From RUG11462 sp045539315 (GTDB lineage: Bacteria > Bacillota > Clostridia > Oscillospirales > Acutalibacteraceae): a stretch of DNA of 64,000 bases. Positions 41,964-50,809 of this stretch are shown in pieces. The stretch is taken from positions 1 to 64,000 of the forward strand of contig JAZQFC010000010.1 in the NCBI GenBank assembly GCA_045539315.1, given 5' to 3'. Within the stretch, counting starts at the first letter, position 1. Every line of letters starts with the position of its first letter. Both the position numbers and the translations under genes were made by a program. Below the pieces are notes generated by a model. It saw only the letters and a list, made by a program, of their open reading frames with translations. It searched no databases and had not been told where the DNA came from.

Positions 41964-44276
41964 TAACTCTTCTTCAATTGTTGCAACTAAAACTGTAATG
42001 TCATCAGAGTGTTCATCTTTTCTCATAATCGCCGCTTTAGAAGCGATTTTATCAGCAATAGTTTGAGCATTTTGTTTTCTGTTATCTAAAATTTCTTGTT
42101 CTATCCATTTTTCATCATCTTCGCTAACGCCATCTGAAAACATTACAATAACATTACCTTTTTTCAAAAATGTGCTAGTCTTATCAAAACTTACTTCGTT
42201 TAAAATTCCGGCAGGGTAGGCGTTGCAAGTGGCAACACCAACTTTTTTACCTTTAACAACATAGGTTTCTGCCGCTCCTGCTTTGAAAAAGTCTGCTTGT
42301 CCTGAATATAAATCTATCGTTGCAATATCAACAGTAGCGGTGGATTCATCGCTTGATTTAAAAATCATAGCCGAGTTAACAAGTTTCAAAGCACATTCAA
42401 ACCCAAATCCTGCTTTTATAAGTCTTTCCATCAAGTTAGCAGTAAAAGTAGAATCAACTGCGGCAGATGGTCCAGACCCCATTCCGTCAGACAAAATTAT
42501 AACAAAATTACCCTTGCCATCATTAAAATATGTATAAGAATCGCCTGAAAGAGTTTCATCTTTGCAATTTATTTGACAAACACCCATATCAACCCTGAAA
42601 TTTGCTTTTTCAGTTAGATTTATCAGTGTAATATCGGTGTTGTTTGTAATGCAAGGCGTGTCAAATCTTACCGAGCAAAGCGAAGAAAGACGGTTAACAA
42701 GTTCTAATTTTGGAACACTTTGTTTTTGCCTTTTAGCAGTAATTTCAACAGACATTCTGTGGCGTTTATCATATCTGCAAGAAACATCGGTAGAGCAAAT
42801 TCCAAGCGAGCGAAGCAGAGTATCAATTCTTGAGGCAGTTTCGGTGTCAAATCTTTGCGTGTCATTAAATTCTATTGCCATATCATAAAGCATATCTGAA
42901 ATGCCGTCCATTTGTTCAGAAATAATATCTCTAATATCGGCGATTCTCTTTTTCGCCTTCATTTCACTTTGGAAACTTTCAAATTTATCAAATAAGACAA
43001 GTGAGATTTCTTCCGGTTTTAAACAGCGCTTTGAAAAATCTTCAGGAATACTTGAAATTGCACTTTTTCCGTATGTTTTATAGGCTTTTGTCATAGTTAA
43101 AAAGGCGTTGTAAGTGTCTTGTGATTTGGTTTCATAGCAATGAGTTTTAAGCCCACAGTCTTTACAACAAACCTCTTTAACTTGTAAAAACATCTTGTCT
43201 ATTTTAGGAGATTGTTTTTTATCAAGCGTTTTGCCTATTTCGTCAACTGTTTTAGAAACTTCCATTAGCGCGTTAGAAGAAAACTTTAATCGCATAACCA
43301 AACTTTTTCTCATTGCGTCTATTCGTGGCAATTGTGGTGGTGGAGAAAATATATCTAAAAATATTTTGTTAAAACTTCTTGGCATAGTTAAAAACATAAA
43401 ACAACCAATAACAATTTCGGCAAAATTAATAGATAAATCATATTGATTATAAAAACCAATAAGCACACTAAAACTACCAAGTAAGAAACCAAGCGTTGTA
43501 GCAAATTTACCCATAACGCCAATCATTCCGCTGATAAGTCCGCCTAAAGCATAAGCGCCAACTAAATAATATTCGTTGCCACCTGTAACACTCATAGCAA
43601 AACCTAAACAAACAGCGCAGATAGTTGATGTGTTAACTTGTCCATATCTGCTACTTAAAAGAATAATTAAAACCGAAAACATTTTAGCAGGGGAGGCGGT
43701 TAAAATTGTGAAATCATTGAGCGACATCAGAATTAACGAAACCGACATCATAAGTGAACAAATTCTGGTTGAAGAAAGTTTAGAAAGTGGTTGAGATGAG
43801 TTGAGTATAGGCATACTGCAGTTTAAAAAATAAGTAGCAGAAATTGATAAAAGCGCTTCGCCTAACATTCTTATATAATCAGTAGAAGTAGGTCTAATAG
43901 ATATAAGTAGCGCAACAATTCCAAAGCAGTTGCAAACAACACAAGTAAGCATAGAAAAAAGGAGCGAATTTTTCTTTTCATATATGTTCAAGCAAACAAA
44001 TTTTATAGCACAAGCAATTGTTGCAACACCTATGTAATAAGCAGAAAAACCACCGTTAGCAGGGGAAATGCTTCCTAAAATAACGCCAAAAAGCCCTGCA
44101 AAAATTTGATAGGTAGAAAGCGAAGAAACAAAAGCAAAACCAAATGGCATAAACGAGCCGAATAAAACTGTTCTTGATAATAAAAATCCACAAACCACCG
44201 ATAAAAGTTCAGAAATAATAGTCTTTTTAAACTCATCGGTTTTGAGTATCTGCACCTTTTTAACTGCTGTACGCAT
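41961..44276 (-). CDS. spoIIE: Stage II sporulation protein E, PP2C-type phosphatase
   Basis: 771 residues. Residues 1-320 are about ten membrane helices, 320-540 a regulatory region (with a Cys cluster VCCKDCGLKTHC), and 540-771 a PPM serine phosphatase with ILSDGMGSGPSAA and VIVMFSDGVSEDD as metal-binding motifs and SDDITVLVA at the end. SpoIIE dephosphorylates SpoIIAA to activate sigma F in the forespore and takes part in polar division. Its presence argues for endospore formation. RBS GAAGGAG. The promoter has a Spo0A-dependent look (44311-44344). Confidence 0.95.
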   Translation of the reverse strand: MRTAVKKVQILKTDEFKKTIISELLSVVCGFLLSRTVLFGSFMPFGFAFVSSLSTYQIFAGLFGVILGSISPANGGFSAYYIGVATIACAIKFVCLNIYEKKNSLLFSMLTCVVCNCFGIVALLISIRPTSTDYIRMLGEALLSISATYFLNCSMPILNSSQPLSKLSSTRICSLMMSVSLILMSLNDFTILTASPAKMFSVLIILLSSRYGQVNTSTICAVCLGFAMSVTGGNEYYLVGAYALGGLISGMIGVMGKFATTLGFLLGSFSVLIGFYNQYDLSINFAEIVIGCFMFLTMPRSFNKIFLDIFSPPPQLPRIDAMRKSLVMRLKFSSNALMEVSKTVDEIGKTLDKKQSPKIDKMFLQVKEVCCKDCGLKTHCYETKSQDTYNAFLTMTKAYKTYGKSAISSIPEDFSKRCLKPEEISLVLFDKFESFQSEMKAKKRIADIRDIISEQMDGISDMLYDMAIEFNDTQRFDTETASRIDTLLRSLGICSTDVSCRYDKRHRMSVEITAKRQKQSVPKLELVNRLSSLCSVRFDTPCITNNTDITLINLTEKANFRVDMGVCQINCKDETLSGDSYTYFNDGKGNFVIILSDGMGSGPSAAVDSTFTANLMERLIKAGFGFECALKLVNSAMIFKSSDESTATVDIATIDLYSGQADFFKAGAAETYVVKGKKVGVATCNAYPAGILNEVSFDKTSTFLKKGNVIVMFSDGVSEDDEKWIEQEILDNRKQNAQTIADKIASKAAIMRKDEHSDDITVLVATIEEEL

Positions 44277-44310
44277 ATTTTAAAAACTCCTTCATATTTA
44301 TTCAAGTCAA

Positions 44311-44344
44311 ATTATATGCTAAAACTTATAAAAATATTGTCAAA
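44311..44344 (-). promoter_or_regulatory. spoIIE promoter with 21-bp spacer and Spo0A-box-like site
   Basis: On the minus strand TTGACA (44338-44343) and TATAAT (44311-44316) are separated by 21 bp, too far for ordinary sigma A use. ATTGTCAAA on the plus strand (44336-44344) matches the 0A box TTTGTCRAA at 8 of 9 positions and overlaps the -35. A weaker box-like sequence (AGTCGAAA) lies near 44402. Bacillus spoIIE and spoIIG promoters have the same layout. Confidence 0.6.
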
Positions 44345-44465
44345 GTAACAATGCTCTTTTTTAAAAGTTTTTGTAAAAGAAGTTTTTATTTTTATAATGT
44401 CAGTCGAAATATAGTTGTTGTTGAAAACTAATGACAATTATGGTAAAATAAATCTGGTGATAAAA

Positions 44466-45005
44466 ATGCAAAATTTAAAGTTTGAAATACAAAATTCAAA
44501 TAAAATAACTGACGAAAATTTTGATAAATTTTATGATATTTTGAGCGCGTCATTGCCAAGAGTTGAATATAGAGATTATAATAGGCAAAAAGATTTGTTG
44601 AAAATAAAAGTATATAACATTTTGTTTTGCAAAGTTGAGAATGATATTGTAGGCGCACTTGCTTTTTGGAAATTAGAAGATGCCGTGTTTGTTGAGCATT
44701 TTATTGTTGATAAAGAGTATCGAGGCAAAAATATCGGCACAAAAATGTTGGCTTTTTTGAAAGAGCAAACCAATTCAACCGTTATTTTAGAGGTAGAATT
44801 ACCATATAATGAAATGAATAAAAGAAGAATTGCTTTTTATGAGCGAAATGGCTTTTATTATAACGATTTTGAATACTTTCAAATTCCGCTTAATAAAGGC
44901 GATGAGCCTTTGCCACTCAGAATTATGAGTTGTCCAAAAAGCATAAATGCTAAAGAGTTTGAAGATATAAGAACAAAACTAAAAAATGCCGTTTATAAAG
45001 TATAA
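44466..45005 (+). CDS. GNAT-family N-acetyltransferase
   Basis: 179 residues from the ATG at 44466, TGGTGA upstream; the longer frame to 44415 overlaps the promoter area. The GNAT core is seen in DIVGALAFWKLEDAVFVEHFIVD (beta 3-4, two strands) and EYRGKNIGTKMLAFLKE, the acetyl-CoA pyrophosphate loop (R-G-x-x-I-G). IAFYERNGFYYN is the usual final strand. Substrate unknown. Divergent from spoIIE. Confidence 0.85.
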   Translation: MQNLKFEIQNSNKITDENFDKFYDILSASLPRVEYRDYNRQKDLLKIKVYNILFCKVENDIVGALAFWKLEDAVFVEHFIVDKEYRGKNIGTKMLAFLKEQTNSTVILEVELPYNEMNKRRIAFYERNGFYYNDFEYFQIPLNKGDEPLPLRIMSCPKSINAKEFEDIRTKLKNAVYKV

Positions 45006-45071
45006 AAAATATTGCAATGAAGGGGTTTTTAGTATATAATATATTTATATTTTGTGAAGGGGGAGTTGAAT

Positions 45072-46373
45072 ATGAAAAACGCTTTGAAAATAATATCTGC
45101 ATTTTTAGCAGTAATGTTTATAAGCGCATATTTTGCGTATGCAGTAGTATCTATCGATGTAAAACCTGTAAAGAATTTTACTGTGAGCGAAAAAGGGTTA
45201 ACATATCAAAAACTTTCCTGGTATGAAAATGAAAAAGTCAGCGGATATAAAATATATCAAAAAAATGCTAAAAATGATAATTATACATTGATAAAAACAG
45301 TTAAAGGCGGAAGTAAAACTAGTTGTAAAATCACAGATTTAGAGATGGAGAATTTTTATAGTTTTAAAATCTCGGCTTATGCATCTTTTTTCGGCAAAGA
45401 GTATGAAGGTCCAATTAGTAGCGCTATTGAAACTTGCACCTTGCCACGAGGCGAGGATATTGAATCAATAGTTGAGCAAACGCTAAATTCTTTAACTATC
45501 TCTTGGGAAAAAGGCATTAACTGTGATGGCTATGAAATAGAATATGCAAATAATGAGGAATTTTTAAATTCAGCAACTCATAATGCTAAAGGAATTAATA
45601 CAACTAAATGTAAAATAGACAACCTTAAAATAGGCGAAACTTATTATGTGAGATTACGTTCATATATTAAGTTTGATGATGAGATTTTGTATAGTAATTA
45701 TAGCGATACATATAGCGCAACTATTACAAATATCGCAAGCCCTGAAGAAATAGACCCAACTCGTCCTGTTATAGCGCTCACTTTTGATGATGGCCCTAAT
45801 TCTACTGCAAGTGATAAAGTGCTTGATGTTTTAGAGCGTTATGGTGTCCGTGCAACATTTTTTGTAGTTGGAGAAAATGCTGCAAAATATCCTGAAAATA
45901 TTAAAAGAAAACTCGCTCTTGGTTGCGAAGTAGGTAATCATACAAGTTCTCATGCGTATTATGGGAAAAATGTTAAACCATCAGAAATAATTAAATGTTC
46001 TGATACTCTTGAAAAAATCACAGGTGTAAGACCTACTATTTTTAGAGCAACCGGTGGTATGACAAGCGCAACCATTAAAAAAACTTGCAAAAAGCAGGGT
46101 ATGGCGTTGTTTTACTGGACAGTTGATACACAAGACTGGAAATATAGAAATGCAAACAAAGTGTATAAAGCCGCTATGAAAGCAAAAGATGGCGATATAA
46201 TCTTAATGCACGATATTTATGATTCAACTGCAAAAGCGGTTAAAAAACTCATTCCAAAACTAATAAAGAAAGGTTATCAGTTTGTAACTGTTACCGAACT
46301 TGTAAAATACAAATCAGACTCTGCGCCAAAGCCAGGAATACACTATCTTGATGGCGACACAATAAAGAAATAA
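45072..46373 (+). CDS. Secreted polysaccharide deacetylase with two Fn3 domains
   Basis: 433 residues from the ATG at 45072 (GGGGGAG upstream). A signal peptide or N-terminal anchor (IISAFLAVMFISAYFAYAV) is followed by two Fn3-like repeats (about 35-120 and 125-215), then a NodB domain: ALTFDDGPNSTASD (metal Asp), EVGNHTSSHAYYG (H-x3-H), FRATGG, and ILMHDIYDSTAKA. Probably deacetylates peptidoglycan or another N-acetylglucosamine polymer at the cell surface; Fn3 repeats may anchor or space it. Followed 9 bases later by an ECF S component gene. Confidence 0.9.
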   Translation: MKNALKIISAFLAVMFISAYFAYAVVSIDVKPVKNFTVSEKGLTYQKLSWYENEKVSGYKIYQKNAKNDNYTLIKTVKGGSKTSCKITDLEMENFYSFKISAYASFFGKEYEGPISSAIETCTLPRGEDIESIVEQTLNSLTISWEKGINCDGYEIEYANNEEFLNSATHNAKGINTTKCKIDNLKIGETYYVRLRSYIKFDDEILYSNYSDTYSATITNIASPEEIDPTRPVIALTFDDGPNSTASDKVLDVLERYGVRATFFVVGENAAKYPENIKRKLALGCEVGNHTSSHAYYGKNVKPSEIIKCSDTLEKITGVRPTIFRATGGMTSATIKKTCKKQGMALFYWTVDTQDWKYRNANKVYKAAMKAKDGDIILMHDIYDSTAKAVKKLIPKLIKKGYQFVTVTELVKYKSDSAPKPGIHYLDGDTIKK

Positions 46374-46382
46374 GGGATTTAT

Positions 46383-46898
46383 ATGAAATATAACAAAATA
46401 AAGTTGATAATTATAACCGCATTGTTTACCGCACTTTGCGCGGTGTGTACAGCGTTTATCAGCATACCAATGCTCGGCACAGGCGGTTACATACATTTTG
46501 GCGATGCAATAATAATGTTAAGCGCATCGGTTTTGCCACCTGTTTTTTCTGCGTTTGTAGGCGCAGTTGGAGGAGCATTAGCAGATGTGTTAGTCGGAGC
46601 ACCCGTTTGGGCACCGTTTACATTTGTGATAAAAGCATTAGTAGCGCTTTGCATTTCAAATAAAAAAGATACAATGCTAAATATAAGAAATATTGTAGGC
46701 TTACTTGTGTCTTTTGTTGTAACTATCGGTGGCTATTATGTTGCAGAAGGGTTGATATATGGCAATTGGATTTCTCCGTTTGTTTCAATGCTTGGCAACC
46801 TTATTCAATGCGTAGGAAGTGCAATTATATTTGTGTTGTTTGCAATTTCGCTTGATAAAATAAAATTCAAATCAAAAATAAATAATTTGATAAAATAA
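46383..46898 (+). CDS. ECF transporter S component
   Basis: 171 residues with five or six hydrophobic helices. The pattern ITALFTALCAVCTAFISIPM and GGYIHFGDAIIMLSA (the G-x-x-x-x-G-D segment of vitamin S components), then GAVGGALADVLVGAPVWAPFTFVIKALVAL, fits the ThiW/HmpT-like S family. It would bind a vitamin or precursor and share an energising ECF module encoded elsewhere. Substrate cannot be assigned. One base separates it from the next gene. Confidence 0.85.
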   Translation: MKYNKIKLIIITALFTALCAVCTAFISIPMLGTGGYIHFGDAIIMLSASVLPPVFSAFVGAVGGALADVLVGAPVWAPFTFVIKALVALCISNKKDTMLNIRNIVGLLVSFVVTIGGYYVAEGLIYGNWISPFVSMLGNLIQCVGSAIIFVLFAISLDKIKFKSKINNLIK

Positions 46899-46899
46899 T

Positions 46900-47748
46900 A
46901 TGAAAAAGTTTATTAGTGTTTTGTGTGTTGTTGTAATTATTCTAACTCTTTATTTTATTAGAATAAATTATTATGAAACACCGCCAAAGTCGGCTGATTA
47001 TAAAGACCTGAAAGTTCATTTTTTAGATGTAGGGCAGGGAGATAGTTGTTTTATTGAGTTGCCTAATAATGAAACAGTGCTTATTGATTCAGGCGTATCA
47101 AAATATGCTAATGAAGTTTCAACATATATTGCCGCTCTAGGCGTTGACACTATTGATTATTTAGTTGCAACCCATGGCGACGCTGACCATATTGGTGGGC
47201 TTTATAAAATCTTTGAAAATTTCAATGTTGAGAGTTGTTTTACCTCGTTTGTAAAATCTGAAACTCAAACATATGAAAGATTTTTAAAGGCAGTAGAAGA
47301 TGAGGGAATAGAACTTGAATATGCAACAAGTGGCGAAATGATTTTAGATGAGCCAAATTTAGATATTGAAGTTTTAGGTCCTGATAGCACGAAGAAGTAT
47401 AGCGATACAAATGATGCTTCGGTAGTGCTTTTAATCAGTTTTTATGAGTATGACTTTTTGTTCACAGGAGATGCAACAAATACCGTTTTAGAAAGTTATA
47501 ACATAGGCGATATTGAAGTGCTAAAAGCAAGTCATCACGGTAGTAGAACAGGAATATCTCAAAAACTTGTAAGAGTTTTAAAACCTGAATATACTATTAT
47601 TAGCGCGGGAATAAATAATAGATATAATCATCCGCATAAAGAAACAATAGATGCGCTTTGTAGTAGCAAGATTTACAAAACAAGTGACTGCGGAACAATT
47701 ACTGCGATTTGTAATGAAAAAGAATTAAAATTTGAAACAGCAAGATAA
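46900..47748 (+). CDS. Secreted metallo-beta-lactamase-fold protein, ComEC C-terminal-like
   Basis: 282 residues. One N-terminal helix (FISVLCVVVIILTLYFIRI) anchors or exports it. The MBL core has VHFLDVGQGDSCFIELPN, VLIDSG, ATHGDADHIGG (H-x-D-x-D-H), LFTGDATNTV, and LKASHHGSRTG. The set FLDVGQGD, THxDxDHxGG and SHHGS is that of the ComEC/Rec2 C-terminal nuclease-like domain, but the membrane channel domain is absent. It may be a phosphodiesterase or nuclease outside the membrane. Coupled to the ECF S gene by a 1-base gap, with no obvious RBS. Confidence 0.85.
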   Translation: MKKFISVLCVVVIILTLYFIRINYYETPPKSADYKDLKVHFLDVGQGDSCFIELPNNETVLIDSGVSKYANEVSTYIAALGVDTIDYLVATHGDADHIGGLYKIFENFNVESCFTSFVKSETQTYERFLKAVEDEGIELEYATSGEMILDEPNLDIEVLGPDSTKKYSDTNDASVVLLISFYEYDFLFTGDATNTVLESYNIGDIEVLKASHHGSRTGISQKLVRVLKPEYTIISAGINNRYNHPHKETIDALCSSKIYKTSDCGTITAICNEKELKFETAR

Positions 47749-47751
47749 ATA

Positions 47752-47783
47752 AAAGCACCTATCATTTGATAGGTGCTTTAAAT
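47752..47783. terminator. Bidirectional intrinsic terminator
   Basis: Stem AAAGCACCTATC / GATAGGTGCTTT, loop ATTT, between convergent genes. Confidence 0.85.
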
Positions 47784-48470
47784 TTAGTCTTTTGAAACCT
47801 CAAAAACTGTTTGAAACATTAGTTTAATATCATACCAAACAGAAATCTCTTTTAAATAATCAAGGTTCATTCTCATTTTTTTAGGTAAAATAAGATTAAT
47901 ATAACACTTTTCGGCATCAGGCTCAATTTCAAGCATTTTCGCCTCATCTTTAAAAAATATAGAAGCAGTGCCTGTAATACCTGGTTTGGTTAAAAGGGTA
48001 GCCATCATTTCATCGGTGTAAAAATCAACATAGTAAGGCACTTCAGGACGTGCGCCAACAAAACTCATTTCACCTTTTATAACATTAATAAGTTGAGGAA
48101 ATTCATCAAGTCTGAATTTCCTTAAAAAATGCCCGATGTTAGTGATTCTTGGGTCTCGCTCGCCAACAGTGATTTGAGCGCCTTTACTTTCAGCATCAAC
48201 CACCATTGTGCGAAATTTCAAAACATAAAACTCTTTGCCATAAAGACCAACGCGTTTTTGCTTGAAAATAATCTCGCCTTTTGAAGTTAATTTAACCGCT
48301 AAAGCCAAAATTATGAATATCGGCAAAAGCACAATAAATAAAACAGAAGCAACTGTAAAATCAAAAATGTTTTTGAAAATCAGCGTCTTGTTTTTTGCCG
48401 ACAAAATGTCATAATACTCCCGAACTGCATCATTTTGAAAACGCTCGGGCAAAAGTTCAAACTTTTTCAA
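47784..48470 (-). CDS. Polyprenyl-phosphate sugar-1-phosphate transferase
   Basis: 228 residues. One N-terminal membrane helix (IFDFTVASVLFIVLLPIFIIL) is followed by the bacterial sugar transferase domain: IFKQKRVGLYGKEFYVLKFRTM, DPRITNIGHFLRKFRLDEFPQL, and GEMSFVGARPEVP. The D-E pair in RLDEFPQL is catalytic in PglC/WbaP-type enzymes. It starts a glycan by moving a sugar 1-phosphate to undecaprenyl phosphate. It is a short, PglC-like member lacking the extra N-terminal helices of WbaP. It pairs with the PglF-like dehydratase upstream. Confidence 0.9.
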   Translation of the reverse strand: MKKFELLPERFQNDAVREYYDILSAKNKTLIFKNIFDFTVASVLFIVLLPIFIILALAVKLTSKGEIIFKQKRVGLYGKEFYVLKFRTMVVDAESKGAQITVGERDPRITNIGHFLRKFRLDEFPQLINVIKGEMSFVGARPEVPYYVDFYTDEMMATLLTKPGITGTASIFFKDEAKMLEIEPDAEKCYINLILPKKMRMNLDYLKEISVWYDIKLMFQTVFEVSKD

Positions 48471-48487
48471 TGTTTACCCCTCGAAAA

Positions 48488-50416
48488 TTATTTGTGTTTA
48501 AAAGTCGGAACAAGTGTTTTAACAATTTTAAACATCTCATCTGGAGTGCCTTCAACTGCAACTTTTTCAAGTTCTTTAATAGTGCTTGAAAGAGTATCAG
48601 AATCAAACTCCATAGGTTTCATAATAAAAATCTTATCATTATCAGTTTTTGTAACATCTTCATCGCGCATACTAATTTCTTCAAAAAGTTTTTCGCCAGG
48701 ACGAAGCCCTGTAAACACAATGTCAATGTCAACTTCAGGCTCAAGACCTGAAAGTCTAATAAGGTCACAAGCCAAGTCATAAATTTTAACAGGCTCTCCC
48801 ATATTAAGCACGAAAATTTCGCCACCATCAGCCATAGCGCCTGCTTCTAATACAAGTTGAACAGCCTCTGGAATGGTCATAAAATATCTGCGCATATCAG
48901 GGTGGGTAACTGTAACAGGACCACCTTGCTCAATTTGCTTTCTAAACACAGGAACAACCGAACCATTTGAGCCCAAAACATTACCAAATCTAACTGCCGA
49001 AAGGTCGGTATCAGACATAGTATTAAGAAGTTGAATTGCTTGTTCTGCAATTCTTTTAGAAGCACCCATAATATTAGTAGGGTTAACTGCCTTGTCAGTA
49101 GAAATTAAAATAAACTTGTCCGCTTTGTTAATTATTGACTGCATAGCAACATTAATAGTACCACGAACATTGTTCTTAATAGCCTCTTTTGGCGAATATT
49201 CCATCATAGGCACGTGCTTGTGAGCAGCGGCATGGAATACAACCTGTGGTTTGAATTCTTTAAATATTTCTTCAAGTCTTATAGTATCACGAATTGAGCC
49301 TAAACGAAGGCTAAATTTACCTGCATAGTTTACTTTTAATTCATTTTCAATATCGAAAAGTCCATTCTCGTGAATATCAAAAACAACAAGATGTTCACAA
49401 CCAAAGTCTAAAACCTGACGACAGATTTCGGAACCAATAGAACCTGCGCCACCGGTTACCAATACAGTTTTGCCTTTAATAAAGTCTTCAACTGATTTCA
49501 TATTAAGAGTAACCTTATCACGTCTTAACAGGTCAACCAAATCAATGTTAGTAAGTTTTACATTTGATAAATCAACGTCGTCAATATTACCAAAACGACG
49601 AATTTTACAATTCTTTTTCCTACAAATATCAACAACAAATTTAAGCACTTGCCTAGAAGCGGTAGGAATAGCAACAACAACCTCTTCAATATCAAACTTG
49701 TCAATTGCTTCTTCTAATTTTTCAGAGCCACCATAAACCTTAACACCATGAACTTTTGTATGGAAAAGGGCAGGGTCGTCATCAATAAAAACAACAGGTT
49801 GAATTTTTGTATAAAGGTCTTTTTTGTGCTTTGAGCAGAAGTAAGCGCCCGCTTCACCAGCGCCAAAAATCAAAGTTCTTTCTAACTGGCCTGATTTTTG
49901 AATAGAAGCCGCATGAATTCTCGCGTGCAACTCGTTTACAACTCTTACAGAACTTCTACCCGCCAATGATAAAATAAGAAGTATTATCATCATTGTAATA
50001 GCGAATTGCCATTGGTTACCCTCGTAAATGCCAACGAAAGCCCAGTTAACAACAAGGAAAACCACGCCAAATGTAAGGCAAGAAAGTGTACATCTGAAAA
50101 ACTCACCAATACCAAAATGCTTTAATACACTGTTGTAGTTTCCAAAGATTATATTAAACACAGCGTTTGCACAAACAACACTAACAAGGAATATAATCAA
50201 ATGGTCAATGTTAATGCCATACATTGAATATTCGGTATAATCAGTTGAGAAAGTGTGATAAATCCAAGTAAGCGGATTATACCAAACACCTGCGCCTCTA
50301 AAAGCACCGTCATAAAACACTATAAGGTTGGTTGCAAAAAATGATGCAACAACCGAAAAAGCATCCCAAAGCATTAAAGCCACAAGACCAAGTATTTTTT
50401 TAGTTTTTTGAAGCAA
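48488..50416 (-). CDS. Membrane-bound nucleoside-diphosphate-sugar 4,6-dehydratase (PglF/CapD/WbpM-like)
   Basis: 642 residues. Four N-terminal membrane helices (1-130), a Rossmann-like CoA-binding-type domain (RTLIFGAGEAGAYFC), then an extended SDR domain from residue 300 with VLVTGGAGSIGSEI. The active site reads STDKAVNPTNIMGASK: the usual Tyr of Y-x3-K is Met, as in PglF and WbpM-type 4,6-dehydratases. It converts UDP-GlcNAc to the 4-keto-6-deoxy sugar, an early step to bacillosamine-like or other deoxy sugars for surface glycans. Seventeen bases before the sugar transferase gene. Own promoter at 50475-50503. Confidence 0.9.
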   Translation of the reverse strand: MLQKTKKILGLVALMLWDAFSVVASFFATNLIVFYDGAFRGAGVWYNPLTWIYHTFSTDYTEYSMYGINIDHLIIFLVSVVCANAVFNIIFGNYNSVLKHFGIGEFFRCTLSCLTFGVVFLVVNWAFVGIYEGNQWQFAITMMIILLILSLAGRSSVRVVNELHARIHAASIQKSGQLERTLIFGAGEAGAYFCSKHKKDLYTKIQPVVFIDDDPALFHTKVHGVKVYGGSEKLEEAIDKFDIEEVVVAIPTASRQVLKFVVDICRKKNCKIRRFGNIDDVDLSNVKLTNIDLVDLLRRDKVTLNMKSVEDFIKGKTVLVTGGAGSIGSEICRQVLDFGCEHLVVFDIHENGLFDIENELKVNYAGKFSLRLGSIRDTIRLEEIFKEFKPQVVFHAAAHKHVPMMEYSPKEAIKNNVRGTINVAMQSIINKADKFILISTDKAVNPTNIMGASKRIAEQAIQLLNTMSDTDLSAVRFGNVLGSNGSVVPVFRKQIEQGGPVTVTHPDMRRYFMTIPEAVQLVLEAGAMADGGEIFVLNMGEPVKIYDLACDLIRLSGLEPEVDIDIVFTGLRPGEKLFEEISMRDEDVTKTDNDKIFIMKPMEFDSDTLSSTIKELEKVAVEGTPDEMFKIVKTLVPTFKHK

Positions 50417-50474
50417 AATGATTCACTCCTAATCTATATAAAGTAGTTAATATTCATTTAAGCACGTTTAGTAT

Positions 50475-50503
50475 ATTCTACCACAAAATAAATTAAAAGT
50501 AAA
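50475..50503 (-). promoter_or_regulatory. Promoter of the PglF-like operon
   Basis: On the minus strand TTTACT (50498-50503), 17-bp spacer, TAGAAT (50475-50480). Confidence 0.6.
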
Positions 50504-50596
50504 TATAAATATTATAAAAAATGTTTACATTCTGTAAATTTTAAATAGACATAATTGTCGTAAAAAATAAAAAATACAAAGAGTATTAACAACTTT

Positions 50597-50676
50597 AACA
50601 TAGTTTTCAACACTCAAAACGTCCCAAAATAGCGATTTTTTTAAAATTTTCATACTTTTCAACATAGTTTTTAACA
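50597..50676. repeat. Short direct repeats in the 393-base gap before nth
   Basis: AACATAGTTTTCAACA (50597-50612) and AACATAGTTTTTAACA (50661-50676), 64 bp apart. The gap 50417-50809 also holds two promoters facing outward but no ORF with a ribosome site. Role unknown. Confidence 0.6.
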
Positions 50677-50752
50677 GTTTTTTAAAGAAAAATATGTAGA
50701 CATAAAAAATAAATTTGATGAAAATGTGATAATTTATACTAAGAGTATAGTG

Positions 50753-50781
50753 TTGAAAAGAAATAAAAAACAGTGTATAAT
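50753..50781 (+). promoter_or_regulatory. Promoter of nth
   Basis: TTGAAA, 17-bp spacer, TATAAT, 28 bases ahead of the nth start. Confidence 0.8.
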
Positions 50782-50809
50782 GTAATAAAAAACACTTGGA
50801 GAAAAGATT

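Noticed and set aside
41885..41965. 26-codon hydrophobic peptide within the candidate small RNA, as a possible type I toxin
   Set aside because: No ribosome site before the ATG, and its last third is just the terminator hairpin.
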